Shown here: piece after piece, positions 34,267 through 43,307 of the stretch
Numbering within the stretch: position 1 is the stretch's first letter
Layout of the letters: each line of letters starts with the position of its first letter
Source: an uncultured Pseudomonadota bacterium
GTDB lineage: Bacteria > Pseudomonadota > Alphaproteobacteria > RF32 > CAG-239
Length of the DNA stretch: 64,000 nt
NCBI GenBank assembly: GCA_902763535.1
Contig: CACWSG010000005.1
Span: 62,001 to 126,000, forward strand
Reading direction: 5' to 3'
The notes under the pieces: generated by a model
What the model was told of the DNA's origin: nothing
Seen by the model: the letters and a program-made list of their open reading frames with translations, nothing else
Databases searched by the model: none
Program-made: the position numbers and the translations under genes

Positions 34267-36234
34267 CTATCTATCTTTGTAAGCTAGGAAACTTGAATTT
34301 TTTTGCTTTATCACTATTTGTTTTTTATGTTGTTTAATTGCTCTTTCCTTGACACGATTCCACATTTTTTCGCCATTTTGCTCCAATCGTGTAAAGAGTT
34401 TTTCATTGCGTGCATCTTGGCCGCAAAGCAAATCTTTAACTGACGGCAAACTTTGATCATTCAACGAACTTTTTATTCCGCCGATAACCGCGTTGGCTGA
34501 CATATTAACAAAAGCTTGTCCCTCCTTGCTTAACCCTGATTGCCTAAAGTTATAGCCGATAAAATTATGCTGCTCAACCGCGTGTCCCAATGATGGCACC
34601 AATAGCAACTCGCCGCGTTCTTTGGGAAAGTAGCTGAACAAAAGATTGCGATCAGGCATGGAACGAATTTGAGTATAAAAATTGTTATAATGATTTGCTA
34701 TATCATCATCGGCCGAACCGAAAGAAATCATTGTCGATTTTGCAACTCCCAATGGGGCAAACGGAGCGTGTGCCACACATAAAAGTTCGTGCTGAATTTT
34801 TGCCATTTCTGATGAAGTATAGCCAACCTCACTCATTTTATTTTGCATAAGCTCTTCAAGTTTCATAAATGTATAAGCTCCATGGCAGTGGGCAATAACC
34901 GTTATTTTGCGCACTTTGCGACAAGCTTCGGATAAAGATAATTTTTGACTGTTTTCATCACAAATTTTAGGTAAAAATATCTGATTAAAAAGTTCTTCAA
35001 CATAGTGCGGATGAAGCGTATCTTCATTTATTTGACCGAATTTGTGTTCTATCGGAACATCGCGGCGATATTGTTCCATCAATTTTGAACGCGCCAGCGA
35101 ATCGTTAAAATATGCATCGCGATCCAACTCATCTCCAAAATCATAAACTGCCGCGTATAATTTTACTTTCTGCGTAATTTGAAATTCTTTCAAGAGCTCT
35201 TCAACCGAAGAAAGATAACCATTGGCACTGCGATCAGATTTTGCAGAACTGCCGCCCAAAAAAAGCACGGCGGTTTCATCGGGATTAATATTATCGACCA
35301 GCTTAAAGCCATATTCATTTTCTTGACTCTTATCTGTTCTTTCACCGATTTCGACACGACTGCGAAGTTTGTCTTTTTGTTCCATGTTGCGGTAAGCAAC
35401 TTTAAGAGTAATGCTGTTATTGGATGGATTCTGCATAAATTCAGCAAACACCTTATCAACCGCATTTTTATCAATGTAAGATTTGCGAATCGCACCCAAG
35501 GCATGATAAGCCCATTTCAGCTCATCCGAGCTATGCGCTTCGGATGCTTTTTCAGCAATGATTGCCAAACAAGCATCGGCCTTAGAAGAATCGGCACCGG
35601 CTATTTCATAAAGGTTGCGATAAAAATCTTGCTGATTGAAAGTTTTTTGTTGTTTTATCTGTTCCCATACAACTGTTCGTAAAATCGGCTTTTGTTGATA
35701 AATTTTACCTAATTTGGAAAATATCATATTGGATATTGCGGGATAAGAGTTACTCAGGTGCTGCCACATCCAAAGGCTGTCCTGATCGTCGGCATAGGTG
35801 ATTATTTGAGCAATATGGTTGATACGCGAGTTATCAAGTACTGTTGTTGCTCGCGTTTTGTTTTTAGCTGTTTTTTCTAACTCATAAAGCAAACGACTAA
35901 AAAGGTGGACGGCTGTTTGAGGATTTTCACGGCAAATAGCGACCGCACTTTGTTCAATTAATATTGATTTACCTTGGGCATAAATACTATCTACAATTTC
36001 GTTGATTTGAGAAGAAGAAAGAGTTTTGGTCATTTTAGCAAAAGCTTGCACTGCCAGATAGCGCATTTCCGAATCCAAACCTTTACCCTCTAAAAGATCA
36101 TAGAAAACTGATGTCGATAAAGCAGCTTTTTCAGGATAATTTTCCATTTGAGCAATAAACTGCTTAAAAAGTTTTTCGTGCCCATGAAAACTTAATCTCC
36201 TGACTGTCGTAGAATTTATTTGCGAAAGTTTCAT
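34267..36234 (-). CDS. Helical-repeat protein with alpha/beta-hydrolase-like C-terminus, unknown
   Basis: This 655-residue protein starts at 36234 after GGAGG. The first about 340 residues are helical and HEAT-like (MRYLAVQAFAKMTKTLSSSQ). From about residue 330 a Rossmann-like hydrolase domain appears (ETAVLFLGGSSAK, then VIAHCHGAYTF). The latter is a nucleophile-elbow pattern with Cys where lipases have Ser (GxSxG). A later SLGHAVEQHNF could hold the catalytic His. No signal peptide is seen. It may be a cysteine hydrolase or an effector-like protein; no family is recognised. Confidence 0.6.
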   Translation of the reverse strand: MKLSQINSTTVRRLSFHGHEKLFKQFIAQMENYPEKAALSTSVFYDLLEGKGLDSEMRYLAVQAFAKMTKTLSSSQINEIVDSIYAQGKSILIEQSAVAICRENPQTAVHLFSRLLYELEKTAKNKTRATTVLDNSRINHIAQIITYADDQDSLWMWQHLSNSYPAISNMIFSKLGKIYQQKPILRTVVWEQIKQQKTFNQQDFYRNLYEIAGADSSKADACLAIIAEKASEAHSSDELKWAYHALGAIRKSYIDKNAVDKVFAEFMQNPSNNSITLKVAYRNMEQKDKLRSRVEIGERTDKSQENEYGFKLVDNINPDETAVLFLGGSSAKSDRSANGYLSSVEELLKEFQITQKVKLYAAVYDFGDELDRDAYFNDSLARSKLMEQYRRDVPIEHKFGQINEDTLHPHYVEELFNQIFLPKICDENSQKLSLSEACRKVRKITVIAHCHGAYTFMKLEELMQNKMSEVGYTSSEMAKIQHELLCVAHAPFAPLGVAKSTMISFGSADDDIANHYNNFYTQIRSMPDRNLLFSYFPKERGELLLVPSLGHAVEQHNFIGYNFRQSGLSKEGQAFVNMSANAVIGGIKSSLNDQSLPSVKDLLCGQDARNEKLFTRLEQNGEKMWNRVKERAIKQHKKQIVIKQKNSSFLAYKDR

Positions 36235-36438
36235 CAATATCCTCCAACAGCTGTGATAATAGCACAACTTTATCCTACATACAAGAAATTAATGCAAATT
36301 AGACAAAATTTTATCCTCCTACAATATTCTTTTGTTTTTATTTTTTGAGCATAAGCTGTTTTTTATTTACAAAAGTTAATTTCTTTGTGTTAGCTTGCGC
36401 GGCTGTGTAATGTGAAAAAAATAAAGAAAGGATAAAAG

Positions 36439-37047
36439 ATGTTAAAAGTATTTGATTGGCAGCAATTCATGGCCAGTTTTTTTGTATTATTCGCGATTAT
36501 TGATATTCCGGGATCACTGCCCTATATTCTATCATTGCGTAATAGAGGTAAAATTATAAAACCGGCAAAAACAGCCGTTATGGCCTTTGTAATGTTTATG
36601 ATGTTTTATGTGGCCGGTGATGCGTTTTTAACCTTGTTTGGGGTTGATGTTCCATCATTTGCCGTAGCCGGTTCATTGATTATTTTTGTCATGGCAGCGG
36701 AAATGATTTTGGATATTTCAATATTTAAGGAAGCGGCTGACACTCCGAAAGACATCAGCTTTTTCCCGATTGTATTTCCTCTTGTGGCCGGTGCCGGTGC
36801 TTTGACCACAATGTTGGCTATTCGCTCGCAATTTGCTCCGTTAAATCTTATTTTGGGCGTTGCCGCTAATATGGTTTGCGTTTATTTGGTGTTGCGCACA
36901 GTCGATTTTATTGCCAAGATTGTTAATCCCGGTATTTTGTATATGATTAAGAAATTTTTCGGCATAATTTTGCTGACAATTTCAATCAAACTGTTCACGG
37001 CCAACATCATGTTGTTGCTGGAAAAATTTTGGCCGCATATAAATTAA
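36439..37047 (+). CDS. MarC family membrane protein
   Basis: This 202-residue protein has about six membrane helices and MarC features: FFVLFAIIDIPGSLPYILSL, GSLIIFVMAAEMILDISIF and IVFPLVAGAGALTTMLAIRS. The family is of unclear transport role. The ATG follows AAAGGA. Its end overlaps the convergent ftsY gene by 4 bp. Confidence 0.9.
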   Translation: MLKVFDWQQFMASFFVLFAIIDIPGSLPYILSLRNRGKIIKPAKTAVMAFVMFMMFYVAGDAFLTLFGVDVPSFAVAGSLIIFVMAAEMILDISIFKEAADTPKDISFFPIVFPLVAGAGALTTMLAIRSQFAPLNLILGVAANMVCVYLVLRTVDFIAKIVNPGILYMIKKFFGIILLTISIKLFTANIMLLLEKFWPHIN

Positions 37048-37946
37048 AGTCCGACCAATGAGTTGGCATATTCTCCTGAATTAAATTCAGATAAGTCTTC
37101 TATTCCCTCGCCGGTTCCTATGTAATAAATCGGCGTGGGAGTAGTACAGGCTATTGATACCAACGCGCCGCCTTTGGCAGTACCATCCAATTTATTAATT
37201 ATAAGACCATTAACATCGGCAACTTCTTTAAAAATTTTAACCTGCTCCGTGGCATTTTGACCGGTCGTGGCATCCAAACACAGTAATGTATGATGCGGTG
37301 CATCAGGAATCACTTTTTTAATTACGCGAATGATTTTCTTCAATTCATCGTTTAGATTGGTTTTGTTTTGCAAACGACCTGCCGTATCAATAAACACCAA
37401 TTCATCACCATCGGCAATTGCCTGTTTCAGCCCGTCATAGCACAATCCTGCCGCATCACCGCCGACCGGTGCCGTATGAACTTTTACATGATTGCGTTGT
37501 CCCCAAATACTGAGTTGTTCCACCGCAGCGGCACGAAAAGTATCTCCAGCAATCAGGCTTATTTGTTTATCTTTAAATTTATGCGCTAGTTTGCCAATGG
37601 TAGTCGTTTTGCCGGCACCGTTCACCCCAATCATCAAAATAATGTGCGGTCTTTGGGTAATGCTAAGCTTGGTCTCACAAGGATGAAGCAATTCGGCAAT
37701 ATTGCCGGCTAAAAGTTTTTTTATGTCGTCAGCGGTTGCCTCTTTGGCAATTTTAACCGAGGAAAAATTTTTAACAATCCTTGAAGCCGCTTCATATCCC
37801 AAATCTGCTGACAGCAACAAATCTTCCAACTCTTCTAAGACTTCATCGTTGATTGCTCTTTTGTTAAATATATTATCAATGCCTGAACTTATTTTTGAGG
37901 AAGATTTGCTCAAACTTTTTTTCAACGATGACAACCAATTAATCAT
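37044..37946 (-). CDS. ftsY: Signal recognition particle receptor FtsY
   Basis: FtsY docks SRP-ribosome complexes at the inner membrane. The 300-residue protein has the N domain (INDEVLEELEDLLLSADLGYE) and a G domain with the P-loop GVNGAGKTTTIGKLAHKF, DTAGRLQNKTNLNDEL, and TKLDGTAKGG-type motif (NKLDGTAKGGALV). It lacks the long acidic A domain found in E. coli, as in many alphaproteobacteria. The start at 37946 follows AAGGAG and overlaps mtaB by 8 bp. Confidence 0.95.
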   Translation of the reverse strand: MINWLSSLKKSLSKSSSKISSGIDNIFNKRAINDEVLEELEDLLLSADLGYEAASRIVKNFSSVKIAKEATADDIKKLLAGNIAELLHPCETKLSITQRPHIILMIGVNGAGKTTTIGKLAHKFKDKQISLIAGDTFRAAAVEQLSIWGQRNHVKVHTAPVGGDAAGLCYDGLKQAIADGDELVFIDTAGRLQNKTNLNDELKKIIRVIKKVIPDAPHHTLLCLDATTGQNATEQVKIFKEVADVNGLIINKLDGTAKGGALVSIACTTPTPIYYIGTGEGIEDLSEFNSGEYANSLVGL

Positions 37947-38979
37947 CACAATTTTCTCCTTTTGCTCGCAATATCTCAGCCCGTTTGCGCCGCTCTTCAA
38001 CCGGAACTTGCGGCATTAAAGCTGCCGGAGTGCCGGGACGCTCAGAATAAGGAAAGACATGCAATTTTCTTAAATGAGCTTCATCCACCAGTTTTAACGT
38101 ATTATTAAACTGATCAATGGTTTCAGTAGGAAATCCGCAAATAAAATCAGCACCGAAAATTATATCAGGACGAACTTTTTTAATTTTATTACACAAATTA
38201 ATAACATCCTCACGACTATGTCGGCGCCGCATACGTTTTAATATCAAATTGTCGCCTGATTGAATCGAAAAATGCAAATAACTACCGACATTATGATACT
38301 GCGCCAAAAGTTCAACAAATTCATCGTCCAATGCTGCCGGATCAAGCGAGCCGAAATTGAGCTGAGGAATCGGTAATTCATGCAAAATTTTTGCTACCAA
38401 TTTGGTAAAAGAAGGCTGATAAGAACAAATGTCAACTCCGGTCAAACAAATCTCGGCAAATCCTTCATTCAACAACCTTTGAATTTGGGCAATAATCTCT
38501 TCTTCGGGTACACTGCGGTTATGTCCGCGTGCAAAGGGTACTATACAATAAGTACAGCGATGGTCACAGCCTTGCTGCACCTGAACAAAAGCCTTTTGCC
38601 GACCTTCAAATCCGGTAATAACATAATTATCATAACCATCATAGCTGATTATATCACCGACAATGGTTTTTTCTTCTAAGGGTGCTGCCAAAAATTGCGA
38701 TATATTGTTTTTTTCAATATTTCCCAGCACCAAATCAACCCCTTCTATTGCAGCAAATTGCTCAGGGGCAATTTGGGCGGCACATCCGGTTACGACTATT
38801 CGACAATCGGGGTTTTCACGAGCCAATTTGCGAACAGTTTGCCGACACTGGCGTTCGGCCTCGCCGGTAACAGCGCAGGTATTAATTATTATCAGATTGT
38901 CAATATGGGCCAGTTTTTCTTTAATTGCTTCAGATTCATAAGCATTAATACGGCAACCCAGAGTTATAACTTTTACCAT
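37939..38979 (-). CDS. mtaB: tRNA threonylcarbamoyladenosine methylthiotransferase
   Basis: This radical SAM enzyme adds a methylthio group to t6A37 of ANN-reading tRNAs. The N-terminal MTTase domain has MVKVITLGCRINAYESEAI and VTGCAAQIAPE. The radical SAM triad is in GCDHRCTYCIVPFARG. The FGADFICGFPTET segment follows. The 346-residue length is slightly short; the C-terminal TRAM-like tail is minimal. The ATG at 38979 starts directly at the domain. It is followed by overlapping ftsY. Confidence 0.9.
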   Translation of the reverse strand: MVKVITLGCRINAYESEAIKEKLAHIDNLIIINTCAVTGEAERQCRQTVRKLARENPDCRIVVTGCAAQIAPEQFAAIEGVDLVLGNIEKNNISQFLAAPLEEKTIVGDIISYDGYDNYVITGFEGRQKAFVQVQQGCDHRCTYCIVPFARGHNRSVPEEEIIAQIQRLLNEGFAEICLTGVDICSYQPSFTKLVAKILHELPIPQLNFGSLDPAALDDEFVELLAQYHNVGSYLHFSIQSGDNLILKRMRRRHSREDVINLCNKIKKVRPDIIFGADFICGFPTETIDQFNNTLKLVDEAHLRKLHVFPYSERPGTPAALMPQVPVEERRKRAEILRAKGENCDD

Positions 38980-39103
38980 TTGATGATTCCATTTTTTCAA
39001 GAATATAGGCTCTAAAATAAATAGTTGCAAGAATAAAAATTATCTCTTTATTAAGACATTACTCCTAAAATTACATCATAAATAATAAAACAAGGAGAAA
39101 ATC

Positions 39104-39919
39104 ATGAAAAAATCGCTAATATTGACCGGTGCAGCAGCCTTGCTTTCTATGGCAGGAAATGCAAGAGCTGATGATATGGATATAACTTCGCCTTTTTATC
39201 TGCCAAGTAAAAATGAAATCTTATCTGACACGGCTTTAACTTTCCAAAAAATGGAATTTAAAGATGCTCCTGTCGCCAAAGATTTTATTCTGCATGAGGA
39301 GATTGATTTAGGTGTCGACGAGCAAACTGCTTTGCGTTTTGTCCTTGGTAACCGTTTTAATTTCGATCATTTCACTTCACAACAATATAATAATGATTTG
39401 AATTTGGATTATGAAATCGGTATGGCTAAAAATCTGCCTTTAACCGAAAGATTGAAAATGCAACTGGGAGCGTCTTATTATACTTATGATCCCCAAAGCT
39501 GGTATGGACATTCCAGAGATACAAAAACACAAATTCGCAATCGTTTGGGCAGTTCGCGTTGGTATAAAGCTTTGCAAGGTGATGTAAAGCTGGGTTATGA
39601 ATTAGAGGACGGTTTAATGCCTTATGCAACTTTTTCAGTCGATGGCAATGTTGATAGTTCGAATCGTGATCTGGGTTATAGTGCTTTTGCCGGATTGCAT
39701 AAAAATGAATACACTTTTGCTTATGATGTCGGTTTGCGCTATGAATTTTCAACTGAAAATGATGACAGCGACAGCTGGTTTATGCAAGGCTCAAGTGATT
39801 ATTTTATAAACGATAATACAACGATTGGAGGATATGTTGATTATCGTTTTGGCGGTTCATATACCCCAAAAGTTGATTATGGCTATACTTTAGGTGCCAG
39901 ATTCAAAATCAGATTTTAA
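39104..39919 (+). CDS. Outer-membrane beta-barrel protein, unknown
   Basis: A signal peptide (MKKSLILTGAAALLSMAGNA, ending RA) precedes 250 residues with alternating aromatic and polar beta-strands (FAYDVGLRYEFST, TIGGYVDYRFGG). The last residue is Phe, the usual signature for Bam-dependent insertion. No family is recognised. The ATG follows AAGGAG, and a strong terminator lies after the gene. Confidence 0.75.
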   Translation: MKKSLILTGAAALLSMAGNARADDMDITSPFYLPSKNEILSDTALTFQKMEFKDAPVAKDFILHEEIDLGVDEQTALRFVLGNRFNFDHFTSQQYNNDLNLDYEIGMAKNLPLTERLKMQLGASYYTYDPQSWYGHSRDTKTQIRNRLGSSRWYKALQGDVKLGYELEDGLMPYATFSVDGNVDSSNRDLGYSAFAGLHKNEYTFAYDVGLRYEFSTENDDSDSWFMQGSSDYFINDNTTIGGYVDYRFGGSYTPKVDYGYTLGARFKIRF

Positions 39920-39933
39920 TTGCTACTTTCATA

Positions 39934-39967
39934 AAAAACACCCCATCATAAAAGACGGGGTGTTTTT
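39934..39967. terminator. Bidirectional terminator
   Basis: AAAAACACCCC pairs with GGGGTGTTTTT (11 bp), with T-runs on both strands. It ends the barrel gene and the prepilin gene of the following cluster. Confidence 0.85.
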
Positions 39968-39994
39968 GTATTTAAGAAGAGGATTGAGAGGTTA

Positions 39995-40585
39995 TTAGTA
40001 GTAAACCCAAGTAATATTACTTACTTCATTATCGCAGTCTCCAGCTGCATCACTCAAACCTACCGGTAAATCTTTGACTTCATAAGTATGAGTCGGAGTA
40101 TCACCTGATCCGCCAATCATCATTTTAACCAGACCATCCGCACCCCAGTCAGAAGTTGCTAAAGAACGGCAAGCTTCTTTACCTAATCCCATTAAGGTAA
40201 TATAAAAGTAGTTGCCGGCTGTATTTGCCGCAACATTAGCTATCTGATGTTTAGCTATGGTGCGAGCCGTAGGACCAATGTGAACTGCACCACCAAAAGT
40301 ACCGAACAAGTTTGTGCCTGAAACCATCTCATTAGGTGCAATATTATAATCTATAACAATAGCTTCGCTTAAACCGGAATAGCTAGGTGAAGTGGCATAA
40401 GCTGTACGAATGTTCATCAACAACATGGTGATTTGATCTTGTGCCTTGGTCAATTTGAATTTTGCCATCGCTTTCGAATATCCCGAAATACCGCCGACTG
40501 ACAAAACACCGATAATTGCCAATACACCCAACATCTCTACCATGGATCGACCTGACTGGTCTGTTTTTTTGCTAAGTATTGTCAT
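39995..40585 (-). CDS. Type IV prepilin-like protein
   Basis: The N-terminus TDQSGRSMVEMLGVLAIIG shows a prepilin peptidase site: Gly before Arg1 and Glu at position 5, followed by the long hydrophobic helix. At 196 residues it is of type IVb pilin size. Mature helix and body (YSKAMAKFKLTKAQDQIT) resemble pilin and pseudopilin subunits. It lies at the 3' end of the secretion cluster, 101 bp from its neighbour, and could build a pilus or pseudopilus. Confidence 0.85.
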   Translation of the reverse strand: MTILSKKTDQSGRSMVEMLGVLAIIGVLSVGGISGYSKAMAKFKLTKAQDQITMLLMNIRTAYATSPSYSGLSEAIVIDYNIAPNEMVSGTNLFGTFGGAVHIGPTARTIAKHQIANVAANTAGNYFYITLMGLGKEACRSLATSDWGADGLVKMMIGGSGDTPTHTYEVKDLPVGLSDAAGDCDNEVSNITWVYY

Positions 40586-40685
40586 TGTTCCTCTCCTTTA
40601 TCTTAAAGTTTGTGGTTGCTTTATACCTTTATACTACCCTATTTATCCCCCTTAAACAACCCTCGCTTTAGTCATATATCTTTGG

Positions 40686-41351
40686 TTATAGCGGCGGAAT
40701 ATTCAGTTGTGCAATATCACCTGGACGAATCTCCGTGTTCGCATAACGCATATTTCCTGTTTCAATCATAAATCTTTGTCTTCCGGTGACCTGAGCCGCC
40801 ATATCGTAGAAATCCTTTGCTTTAACATTCTGCCTTTGCGGATTCATAATATACAAAACACAGCCTTGGCTACGATCTGCTACTCCGCATCTTGCTCGAC
40901 CGCGCGGAACTTCGTTATTAACAACCACGCCTTGCAACCCGCTATGAGTGGTCTGATTTTCACTAAACAAAAAGCGACCAATTATCAATCCCATTGCTAA
41001 ACAAACCAAAACAGAAACTATTAACACTGTCGTGCTTACGCCATTGTGTTGAACCGGAGCGTATTCGTCATAATACTCGTTATCGGCATATTGCGGTTCA
41101 TTATAGTTGAAATTCTCCTGCCGACCTTGCATGGGAGCCCTTTCAACTGACGGAAGGCTGATACGCGGAGCAGGCGCAGGTGCCGGTTCAGGGGCGGGCG
41201 CCTTATTCTCGGCTTGAGAGGTATTTATATCATTTTTATTTTCAACACCGCTTTCGCCAACTTTATTATCGAACGGTTGCTCGTTTGGCGAAACAGGCAT
41301 CATACGATTGATGGGGCGTCTTACTTTTTTCAATATCGGTCCGTTTTCCAT
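40686..41351 (-). CDS. Single-pass membrane protein with Pro/Ala-rich N-terminus
   Basis: This 221-residue protein has a basic start (KKVRRPINRM), a Pro/Ala-rich stretch near residues 52-62, one membrane segment near 107-127 (TTVLIVSVLVCLAMGLIIGR) and a periplasmic C-terminus with two Cys in RCGVADRSQGC. The topology resembles small inner-membrane partners in type IV secretion (TraP- or IcmG-like), but I recognise no family. It starts 21 bp after the secretin-like gene. Confidence 0.6.
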   Translation of the reverse strand: MENGPILKKVRRPINRMMPVSPNEQPFDNKVGESGVENKNDINTSQAENKAPAPEPAPAPAPRISLPSVERAPMQGRQENFNYNEPQYADNEYYDEYAPVQHNGVSTTVLIVSVLVCLAMGLIIGRFLFSENQTTHSGLQGVVVNNEVPRGRARCGVADRSQGCVLYIMNPQRQNVKAKDFYDMAAQVTGRQRFMIETGNMRYANTEIRPGDIAQLNIPPL

Positions 41352-41372
41352 TATCTACTCTCTTATATTCAT

Positions 41373-42626
41373 CTACAAATTATTTTCCAAGACATCCGGT
41401 GTTTTGACGGTTTTTATGAGTCTGGGAACAATCATTATGGCTACTTCTGATTGAGGTGCTTTTTTACTGAACACCGTGCTTGGCAAACCTATTATAAGAA
41501 AATTTTCACCAATGCGGCTGCGAATTGTATATTGCGAAATTTCTCCGCCACTTCCCTCCAAAGTTATTTGGGAAAGCAATTTTTTATCGGATCCATAGTT
41601 AGCCTTTGCCAACATAGACAATTCCGACAGCATGGTTTCTGAAGGAGTGCATTTGCCTATATCAAATCTTGAGAACCATTGATTGGGGACTGCAAACTTG
41701 CCCTCTCCGGAAATTTCAACTCGGGCTTGGCGGCTTAAAAATGCGGTCAGCGAATTAACATTTATCTCATTAGATGTGGTTAATATACGCCCCAACACAC
41801 CTGATTTGGTACTTTTTACTGCACCGAAATCGAAGGCCTTCATGATTTGTTGCCATTCTATACCTTCTTTACTGTATGGGTATAAGTTATATACTCTCAC
41901 ATCATAAGCCAGCAATATGGGATTTTCCTCAAAATAGCTTATTAAATTCAATATTTTATTTTTAAGCTCAAAATCAGCATTGAAAGTTATGGTATATTCG
42001 TCAAAATTGGCTGTAAAATCAGTTATACCGGCACCACGCAAAACATCCAGCACAGCTAACATTATCGGACGCGATTGCGGCACAAACAAGCTGAAGTTGG
42101 CAGTGCGCGATATGCGCAAGGTTTTATTTACATCATTGTATGTATAGTAAATTTCTGCGGCATTGGCGATTATATCAATAACCTCTGTGAAATCACCATG
42201 AAGATTTTCAGCCGATATGCTGGAATATGGTGCGTCTTTGGCAACAAGTTTCAATCCGGCTTCTTTAGTTAGTTTCAGCAATGCCTTTTCGGCAGGCATA
42301 GTTCCAAAAGAAAATCCGTTGACTTCAAAACGCGGCAAGGAATCTTTGGCATCATTATACACCAAATTAAACGCCTTAAGATTATAGGGGATACTTGAAA
42401 TCATTTGCTGAGTGTTCCAATTAACAAAACATCGCATCGGACTTTCCAAATCAAGTTGATTGGCTCCTTTGGGAGTTCTGATAACCGGATAGGTAAGCTT
42501 TTCAACTTTGGCTGTATATACCGGAGCATCTGAGCTGTTTTCTGCCGGCAAAATCTCGGTCCATTCACAACCGCTTGTCAGCAAAGACAACACAAAGACT
42601 ATAAAAACATAATATCTTTTTAACAT
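41373..42626 (-). CDS. Secretin-like lipoprotein
   Basis: The signal ends in LLTSGC, a lipobox. The 417-residue protein has an N0/STN-like segment (EKALLKLTKEAGLKLVAKD), an N-domain (AVLDVLRGAGITDFTANFD), and a secretin-like end (GENFLIIGLPSTVFSKKAPQ then VAIMIVPRLI). It is shorter than true secretins. It resembles PilN-type lipoprotein secretins of R64 and toxin-coregulated pilus systems. It could be an outer-membrane ring partner of the secretion machine or the pilus. It overlaps none of its neighbours. Confidence 0.6.
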   Translation of the reverse strand: MLKRYYVFIVFVLSLLTSGCEWTEILPAENSSDAPVYTAKVEKLTYPVIRTPKGANQLDLESPMRCFVNWNTQQMISSIPYNLKAFNLVYNDAKDSLPRFEVNGFSFGTMPAEKALLKLTKEAGLKLVAKDAPYSSISAENLHGDFTEVIDIIANAAEIYYTYNDVNKTLRISRTANFSLFVPQSRPIMLAVLDVLRGAGITDFTANFDEYTITFNADFELKNKILNLISYFEENPILLAYDVRVYNLYPYSKEGIEWQQIMKAFDFGAVKSTKSGVLGRILTTSNEINVNSLTAFLSRQARVEISGEGKFAVPNQWFSRFDIGKCTPSETMLSELSMLAKANYGSDKKLLSQITLEGSGGEISQYTIRSRIGENFLIIGLPSTVFSKKAPQSEVAIMIVPRLIKTVKTPDVLENNL

Positions 42627-42635
42627 AATCTATCC

Positions 42636-43232
42636 TTACGCTCCCGTCGGGTTAGAATTGGTTGATGCCGGTTGCGGATTTTGCGGATGAGCTGCTGCCG
42701 GTTGTGCCTGTGGTTGAGGTTGCGGCTTGGGTGCCGGCTTGGGCTGAGGTGCTGTTTGGGATTGAGCATTATTATTCATCAATTTATTGATTACCTCATC
42801 AACCGACATTCCGGCCCCCGCCGTCGGATCATTGCTTTTATCAATAGTTCCCAAAGCTTCTTTAACTTTGTTCAGTTCATCTTTGTCTTGTTTAATCATT
42901 TCCGGCGATGCGTTGTGCTCCAATTCAGTTTTAAACTCTTTCAAATTGGTTTTAAGTGCATTTATACCGCCGGCAATCTTTTTTTCAACATAGGAGTGCA
43001 ATTCGGGATGGCTTATGATATATTCTCCGGTTTCGCTGATTTCCTCTAAAACATCCAAAACATAAGCATAGTGTTTGTAGTCCTCTATGGCTATGTTGCC
43101 GCTGCGAACACATCGAGCAGCTATGCGCGAAATCGTCATATCATAGTAAGTTTTTAACAAAACATAATTATCAACATACCAAGTGTCGCCTGTGGTATTT
43201 TGGCCGGAACTAAATGTTTTGTTTTGCTCCAT
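42636..43232 (-). CDS. Hypothetical helical protein with Pro/Gln-rich tail
   Basis: This 198-residue protein has a helical body (WYVDNYVLLKTYYDMTISR) and a Pro/Ala/Gln-rich C-terminal tail from about residue 155. No signal peptide or membrane segment is seen. It is probably cytoplasmic and associated with the secretion apparatus by its position, 9 bp from the secretin-like gene. Function not recognised. Confidence 0.6.
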   Translation of the reverse strand: MEQNKTFSSGQNTTGDTWYVDNYVLLKTYYDMTISRIAARCVRSGNIAIEDYKHYAYVLDVLEEISETGEYIISHPELHSYVEKKIAGGINALKTNLKEFKTELEHNASPEMIKQDKDELNKVKEALGTIDKSNDPTAGAGMSVDEVINKLMNNNAQSQTAPQPKPAPKPQPQPQAQPAAAHPQNPQPASTNSNPTGA

Positions 43233-43307
43233 TATATTCTCCCATTAAAAGAAAAGCCTATTGTGGTGTAATTTTAATGCCGACATACCGATTTGTAAAT
43301 TCTTATT

